A stretch of 11,238 nucleotides of DNA from DASZHA01 sp049644325 (GTDB lineage Bacteria; Chloroflexota; Dormibacteria; DASZGP01), in contig JBARRR010000169.1 of assembly GCA_049644325.1 (NCBI GenBank), positions 1 through 11,238 of the forward strand. The letters run 5' to 3'. Below the pieces are notes generated by a model that did no database searches, had not been told where the DNA came from, and saw only the letters and a program-made list of their open reading frames with translations. Positions 7,292 through 11,238 of this stretch are shown here, one piece after another. Position numbers and translations under genes: made by a program. How positions within the stretch are numbered: position 1 is the first letter of the stretch; each line of letters starts with the position of its first letter.

Positions 7292-8236
7292 TCAGCGGCT
7301 GGTCGTCTCCCAGTCGCGCCAGGCCACCAACAGCGGGCTGGCGTTGAAGATCGATGAGTAGGTGCCGCTGATTATGCCCACCAGCAGCGCCAGGGCGAAT
7401 CCCTTGATCGATTGGGGGGCGATCAGGAGCAGGCCAAGGAGCACGAAGATGACCGTCATCGAGGTGTTCACCGACCGCGCCAGCGACTGGATGATCGACA
7501 GGTTGACCACGGCCTCGAAGTTCTGCTTGAGCAGCCGCTGGGCGCCGCCAAAGCGAAGGTTCTCGCGGATCCGGTCGAAGATGACGATGGTGTCGTGGAC
7601 GCTGAAGCCGACCACGGTCAACGCCGCCGTTACGAACAGGGTGTCGATTTCACCAATGGCGAGGTTGAACACCTTGCCCAGGATCGAGAAGACACCGAGA
7701 AGGATGAAGACGTCGTGGAGTAGCGCGATTATGGCGCTGACCGCGAACTTCCACCGCCCCACCCCGGGCACGGCGAACCGGAAGGCGAGGTAGCCGACGA
7801 TCAGCACCGAGCTGATGGCGACCAGGACCGCCGCGGTGACCACCAGCTGGGACGCGATCTGAGGGCCGACGGTGTCGAAGGTCTCGACCGCGTCGCCACC
7901 CCCCGGCGCCGGGCCGAACTTCTGGTTGAGGTCCTCACGGATCAGCTGGTCTTGCGCCTTTTGGCCCGGCGGCGCCTGCGTGCCCAGCGGGCTGGTGGTG
8001 ATGATGGCGCGGTTGTTGGTGGCGTCCTGGACCACCGCCTGGACGCCGAAGGTGTCCATCTGCTTCTGGATGTCGGTCAGCGACACCCCGCTCTTGTAGT
8101 GGACCGTGATCCGGTCGCCGCCGGCAAAGGCGATCCCAAGGCGGAAGCCCTGGGTGGCCATCGAGATGATGCCGGGCACGATGATCAGCAGCGACAGCAG
8201 GAAGAACCAGTTGCGCTTGCCAAGGATGTCCTTCAC
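7292..8236 (-). CDS. secF: Protein translocase subunit SecF
   Basis: Partner of SecD in the SecYEG-associated complex that uses the proton motive force to pull exported proteins out of the translocon. The 314-residue protein has a first membrane helix (about 10-28), a periplasmic/extracellular domain (about 30-127) and five further membrane helices (about 128-152, 163-186, 194-215, 246-272 and 276-302). Conserved segments are VGPQIASQL (123-131), VGFSVHDTIVIFDRIREN (209-226) with the Asp and Arg of the family, and GTYSSIFNASPLL (291-303). The motif that normally reads GIDFxGG is GIAFAGG here (34-40), so its Asp is missing. The GTG start overlaps the secD stop as GTGA, with GAGAGG 5 bases upstream. 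Coupled translation with secD fits the fixed partnership of the two proteins. Confidence 0.96.
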   Translation of the reverse strand: MKDILGKRNWFFLLSLLIIVPGIISMATQGFRLGIAFAGGDRITVHYKSGVSLTDIQKQMDTFGVQAVVQDATNNRAIITTSPLGTQAPPGQKAQDQLIREDLNQKFGPAPGGGDAVETFDTVGPQIASQLVVTAAVLVAISSVLIVGYLAFRFAVPGVGRWKFAVSAIIALLHDVFILLGVFSILGKVFNLAIGEIDTLFVTAALTVVGFSVHDTIVIFDRIRENLRFGGAQRLLKQNFEAVVNLSIIQSLARSVNTSMTVIFVLLGLLLIAPQSIKGFALALLVGIISGTYSSIFNASPLLVAWRDWETTSR

Positions 8237-9732
8237 GCCATCCTCTCCACGGCGTACAGCGCCGGCGTGCGGAAGCGGTGGATGCGGACCGCCAGCTGCA
8301 GCAAGATCTGGGTCACGTAGACCGCCGAGAAGAAGCTGACGATGACCCCCACCCCAAGGGTGAGGGCGAAGCCCTTGGCCTGGGTGAAGCTGGGCAGGAA
8401 CGGCAGCGCGGTGTCGTGCAGGTACAACACCAGGCAGGTGATCAGGGTGGCAATGTTGGAGTCACGGATCGCCGGGAAGGCGCGCTTGTGGGCTGCCTCG
8501 GCCGCCGCCGCCAGCGAGCGTCCGTTGCGCAGCTCCTCCCGAAGTCGCTCGAAGATGAGCACGTTGGCGTCGACCGCCATGCCCACCGAGAGGACGAAGC
8601 CCGCGATCCCGGCGAGGCTGATGGTCACCGGGATGAGCTTGTAGATCGCCAAGGTCACCGCCGCATAGAAGGCCAGCGCCAGCACCGCGACCACGCCGGG
8701 GAGGCGATAGTACAGCACCATGAACAGCGCCACCACGCCCAGGCCGAGGGCCCCGGCGAGCAGGCCGCGACGGACGGAGTCGAAGCCCAGGGTGGCTCCC
8801 ACCGAGTTGGTCTGGACGATCGAGACCTTGCCCGGCAGGCGACCAGCCTTGAGGGTGGCGGCGAGGTCCTTGCGGTAGTTGGCGTCGCTACTGACGTTGC
8901 CCCCGGAGATCTGCACCTGGCCCTGGTTGAGCGGCGACTGGACGTTGGCGTTGTTGACCATGGTGTTGTCGAGGAAGATCGCCAGCTGGTTCTCGGGCGC
9001 GGTCTTGGTGGGCATGTCGGTGGTGACCTGGCCAAGGGTGTTGGTGCCCTGGTCGTTGAGACTGAACTGCACGTTGGGCTGGTTGGTGTTGGTGTCGGCG
9101 CCGACGCTGGCGCCAGTCACCATGCTGCCGTCAATCCCGATCTCCTTGGGCAGGTAGCCAAGGGGGATGCATTCCACGGTGGCGCTGCCGGTGCAGGTGC
9201 CGCCTTCCTGCTGAGGGACATAGGCGGGGTCCACGATCGGGTCGCCGGTGGCGTCGTTGGGGACCTTGAGCTTGCCGTCCGCGCCGAGCTGGTCGGGGGT
9301 CGCCTTCTGCCAGGTCCGGAAGGTGAGCTTGGCGGTCTTGCCGATCACCTGCCGCGCCCGGTCGACGCCAACGCCGGGCAGCTGGACAACCACGCGCCGG
9401 TCGCCCTGGGCCTGGACCGCAGCTTCGCTGACGCCGATTCCATTGGCGCGCTTGTCCATGACCGAGATGGTCGAGGCCTGGGCGTCGGAGAGCTGGACGC
9501 CGGTGGGCAGCGAGCGCTGGTCGATCTCCAGCACGATCTCGGTGCCGCCCTGCAGGTCGAGACCCTTGTGCACGTAGAGGTCGCGACCGAACAGCTGCGG
9601 TGCGGTGTGCAGGCTCTCGTTGAGGGGGACGTGGTTGAAGTAGCGGTAGATGTAGGTGTAGCCGTCGATGAAGAGCGCCACCACCGCCACCAGCGCGGCC
9701 GTGGCCACCAACCACCTATTAATGCGCAGCAA
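8233..9732 (-). CDS. secD: Protein translocase subunit SecD
   Basis: Large subunit of the SecDF motor, anchored in the cytoplasmic membrane with a big extracytoplasmic P1 domain that grips the emerging polypeptide. In 499 residues: membrane helix 1 (about 8-24), GLDLQGG (57-63), the P1 base, an insertion-like stretch (about 142-200) with two cysteines (180 and 188), the P1 head, then VGATLGFDSVRRG (311-323) and the C-terminal five-helix bundle. The bundle includes GMAVDANVLIFERLREE (384-400), the proton-pathway segment with Asp388. The TTG start at 9730-9732 is chosen because it keeps the basic RINRW stretch before the first helix and the frame is closed 12 bases upstream. Its ribosome binding site is weak. 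A GTG at codon 9 with AGG 6 bases upstream is an alternative. A candidate promoter precedes the gene. No yajC lies next to it. Confidence 0.96.
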   Translation of the reverse strand: MLRINRWLVATAALVAVVALFIDGYTYIYRYFNHVPLNESLHTAPQLFGRDLYVHKGLDLQGGTEIVLEIDQRSLPTGVQLSDAQASTISVMDKRANGIGVSEAAVQAQGDRRVVVQLPGVGVDRARQVIGKTAKLTFRTWQKATPDQLGADGKLKVPNDATGDPIVDPAYVPQQEGGTCTGSATVECIPLGYLPKEIGIDGSMVTGASVGADTNTNQPNVQFSLNDQGTNTLGQVTTDMPTKTAPENQLAIFLDNTMVNNANVQSPLNQGQVQISGGNVSSDANYRKDLAATLKAGRLPGKVSIVQTNSVGATLGFDSVRRGLLAGALGLGVVALFMVLYYRLPGVVAVLALAFYAAVTLAIYKLIPVTISLAGIAGFVLSVGMAVDANVLIFERLREELRNGRSLAAAAEAAHKRAFPAIRDSNIATLITCLVLYLHDTALPFLPSFTQAKGFALTLGVGVIVSFFSAVYVTQILLQLAVRIHRFRTPALYAVERMA

Positions 9733-9736
9733 AGCT

Positions 9737-9748
9737 ATGACTCATGAG
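9737..9748. repeat. Overlapping small palindromes in the secD leader
   Basis: ATGACTCAT (9737-9745) and CTCATGAG (9741-9748) are perfect short palindromes that share bases. They sit between the candidate -10 box and the secD start. They could be an operator half or simply chance; nothing in the sequence decides this. Confidence 0.25.
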
Positions 9749-9760
9749 GGACAGCGGCAA

Positions 9761-9787
9761 AGTATATCGGCCGCCGGTTGGCGGCAA
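9761..9787 (-). promoter_or_regulatory. Candidate sigma-70 type promoter of secD
   Basis: In the 56-base tgt-secD gap the minus strand carries TATACT (9761-9766), five of six matches to the -10 consensus, with TTGCCG (9782-9787) upstream as a possible -35 box. The spacer is 15 bases, shorter than the usual 17, so the -35 assignment is weak. Transcription would begin about 20-25 bases before the secD TTG. It is the only AT-rich gap in the window and could serve the secD-to-ribF block separately from queA-tgt. Confidence 0.45.
9770..9785. terminator. GC-rich hairpin after tgt, possible weak terminator
   Basis: The minus strand reads GCCGCC-AACC-GGCGGC, a perfect 6-bp stem with a 4-base loop, starting 4 bases after the tgt stop. 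It is followed by CGATATACTTTGC, which lacks a proper T-run, so intrinsic termination would be inefficient. It lies inside the spacer of the candidate secD promoter, so it may instead be part of a regulatory overlap of the two signals. Confidence 0.4.
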
Positions 9788-9788
9788 C

Positions 9789-10889
9789 TTAGGCCGGGAT
9801 TGAGGCCAGGCGGGCCTCCACGAACTCGGCGTAGCCTCCCGCGAGGATGGCCGCGCGCGCCCGTCGCACCAGCTCCAACAGGTGGTGGAGGTTGTGGATG
9901 GTCAGCAGGCGGTAGCCGAGCAGCTCGCCCCGCATGAATAGGTAGCGGACCTGCGCCCGACCATGGCGGGCACAGGCTGGACAGGCGCAACCCGGCTCCA
10001 GTGGGCCGTGGTCGTCGGCCAGGGCCCGGCCCTTGATGTTGACCCGTCCGGCGCCGACCAGGATTGCCCCGGTGCGGGCCAGCCGCGTGGGCCACACGCA
10101 GTCGAACATGTCGACGCCGGCACTGATGGCGTCCAGCATCTCGGGCTCCGAGCCCACCCCCATCAGGTATCGCGGCTTGTCCACCTCGAGCACGGCGGTG
10201 ACCGCCCGGGTCAGCTCGCGGCTCAGCTCGGCGGGCTCACCCAGGCTAAGGCCGCCGATGCCGTAACCGGGGAACCCGATCGCCCGGATCGCCTCCGCGC
10301 TTGCCGACCGGGTTGCGATCTCAAAACCGCCCTGGACGATGCCGAAGAGCTCGGGCGAACCGTGGCTCCAGGCGGCTGCGCAGCGCTCGGCCCACCGGTG
10401 GGTCCGCGCCGAGGCGGCAGCCGCCTCGATGGCCGCCGCCGGGAAGTAGAGCGGGTGGTCCAGCGCCATCATGACGTCGGGCGCGAGCCGCTCCTGGATC
10501 TCGACCGCGCCCTCTGGGGTGAGGCGCTGCGGGCCGGCCCCCGTGGTGAAATCGACGCCCCCGTCGTCAACGGCGGCCACCCCGGCCCGCACCAGGCTGA
10601 CGGCCTGGAAGCCGCCACTGTCAGTGAGGATGTTGCCCGACCACCCCATCCACTGGTGCAGCCCACCGGCGGCGGCCACGGCGGCGTCGCCGGGGGCCTG
10701 CCAGAGGTGATAGGCATTGCCCAGCAGGATGTCGACCCCGAGACGGCGTAGATCCTCGGTATCGACCGCCTTTACCGTGCCCCGGGTGCCGACGGGCATG
10801 AACGCCGGGGTCTGGACCGCGCCGTGACCTAGGGTCAGGGTGCCGGCGCGCGGCTCGGTGGCGCCGCCGACCGCCAGCGTGAACTTCAA
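9789..10889 (-). CDS. tgt: Queuine / preQ1 tRNA-guanine transglycosylase
   Basis: Exchanges guanine-34 for preQ1 in the anticodon of tRNAs with GUN anticodons (Asp, Asn, His, Tyr), the base-insertion step of queuosine synthesis. The 366-residue TIM-barrel protein has MPVGTRGTVK (31-40), LLGNAYHL (55-62), ILTDSGGFQ (87-95) with Asp90, GIVQGG (183-188), GYGIGGLSLGEP (208-219) and FDCVWPTRLARTG (262-274) with the nucleophile-type Asp263. Its zinc site is CxCxxC (301-306) plus His332 in LLTIHNLHHLL. Two segments differ from the usual bacterial enzyme: MALDHP (141-146) replaces MAFDEC, and the usual SHxDG stretch before LTPE reads TTGAG (115-119). The TTG start overlaps the queA stop as TTGA. The adjacent queA makes the next step of the pathway. 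The family is firm; substrate preference is inferred from the neighbour. Confidence 0.95.
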   Translation of the reverse strand: MKFTLAVGGATEPRAGTLTLGHGAVQTPAFMPVGTRGTVKAVDTEDLRRLGVDILLGNAYHLWQAPGDAAVAAAGGLHQWMGWSGNILTDSGGFQAVSLVRAGVAAVDDGGVDFTTGAGPQRLTPEGAVEIQERLAPDVMMALDHPLYFPAAAIEAAAASARTHRWAERCAAAWSHGSPELFGIVQGGFEIATRSASAEAIRAIGFPGYGIGGLSLGEPAELSRELTRAVTAVLEVDKPRYLMGVGSEPEMLDAISAGVDMFDCVWPTRLARTGAILVGAGRVNIKGRALADDHGPLEPGCACPACARHGRAQVRYLFMRGELLGYRLLTIHNLHHLLELVRRARAAILAGGYAEFVEARLASIPA

Positions 10890-11238
10890 GCGCCTGGCGT
10901 GGCAGTGGCGCGGACGCCGGGGGCAGGCTCCAGCAGCATGGCGTCACCGAAGCTGTAGAAGCGATAGCGCCGGTCGATGGCCTCGGCGTAGGCCTCCAGC
11001 ACCCGCTCGCGGCCGGCGAAGGCCGACACCATCACCAACAGCGTGCTCCTGGGGAGGTGGAAGTTGGTCAGAAGCATGTCGACCTCCCGCCAGCGGTGTC
11101 CCGGGCGAATGAAGATGTCGGTCGCCCCACGGTCGGCGGCCGAGCCCTGGCCAGCGCCGCGCCCCATCGCGGCCGCCTCCAGGGCGCGGGCCACGGTTGT
11201 GCCCACCGCCACCACGCGGCCCTCGCGCTCGCGGGCGG
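10886..11238 (-). CDS. queA: S-adenosylmethionine:tRNA ribosyltransferase-isomerase QueA, C-terminal part (cut by window edge)
   Basis: QueA transfers and isomerises the ribosyl part of S-adenosylmethionine onto preQ1-modified tRNA to form epoxyqueuosine. About 116 C-terminal residues are visible. They contain VVAVGTTVARALE, the usual TDIFIRPGHRW segment, the signature LLTNFHLPRSTLLVMVSAFAG and the end motif RYRFYSFGDAMLL, followed by a short alanine/proline-rich tail. The reading frame stays open to the right edge, so the N-terminal two thirds lie outside the window; the GTG at 11213-11215 is an internal valine, not a start. The stop overlaps the tgt start as TTGA. The queA-tgt pair is a classic queuosine operon and supports preQ1-based bacterial queuosine synthesis. 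Confidence 0.96.
   Translation of the reverse strand, partial: AREREGRVVAVGTTVARALEAAAMGRGAGQGSAADRGATDIFIRPGHRWREVDMLLTNFHLPRSTLLVMVSAFAGRERVLEAYAEAIDRRYRFYSFGDAMLLEPAPGVRATATPGA

Noticed and set aside
8278..9747. Long plus-strand open frame (489 codons) opposite secD
   Set aside because: Antisense shadow of a high-GC coding gene: the product is rich in Gly, Ala, Val, His and Asp with no recognisable domain, while secD on the other strand has all family motifs.
1..11238. Search for mobile elements, CRISPR repeats, phage or defence genes, toxin-antitoxin pairs, tRNA genes
   Set aside because: No repeated spacer pattern, transposase, integrase, tRNA cloverleaf or unknown gene island was seen; all space is filled by conserved housekeeping genes.

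Overview
This is a GC-rich bacterial chromosomal segment that is almost entirely coding. Every gene I can support lies on the minus strand, so the window is read from right to left. It shows no mobile element, CRISPR array, rRNA or tRNA gene, and no sign of recent transfer. The gene content is housekeeping. The high GC, frequent GTG/TTG starts and protein character suggest a GC-rich, deep-branching terrestrial lineage (Chloroflexota, Dormibacterota or Actinomycetota type). I cannot place it more precisely from sequence alone.

Layout in the direction of transcription: queA (3' part, entering at the right edge) and tgt make the queuosine modification of tRNA. A 56-base gap then carries a hairpin and a candidate promoter. 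After it come secD and secF (export motor partners of SecYEG), rimP, nusA, ylxR, infB and rbfA (the classic transcription/translation/30S-maturation cluster), nrnA (DHH-family nanoRNase/pAp phosphatase), truB (tRNA U55 pseudouridine synthase), ribF (FMN/FAD synthesis) and the start of a diacylglycerol/lipid kinase gene that runs off the left edge. Neighbouring genes overlap or lie within 27 bases of each other everywhere except the tgt-secD gap. Five junctions are 4-base NTGA overlaps, so the set is probably one or two translationally coupled operons.

Functionally, the block joins ribosome biogenesis (RimP, RbfA), initiation (IF2), transcription elongation/antitermination (NusA, YlxR), tRNA modification (QueA, Tgt, TruB), RNA end-turnover (NrnA), flavin cofactor synthesis (RibF) and membrane protein export (SecDF). 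The order rimP-nusA-ylxR-infB-rbfA-nrnA-truB-ribF is widespread in bacteria. Here yajC, which often lies between tgt and secD, is missing, as are the L7Ae-like gene (ylxQ) and rpsO.

I found no new multi-gene system. The most interesting point is the infB start. The conserved first IF2 N-terminal domain is encoded upstream of every in-frame ATG/GTG/TTG codon. The best Shine-Dalgarno sequence in the area (GGAGG, 6-base spacing) points to an ATC codon, so IF2 may start at a non-canonical codon or the base call may be wrong. Smaller points are divergent active-site surroundings in Tgt, an altered Gly-Ile-Asp-Phe motif in SecF, and two short hairpins at gene junctions.
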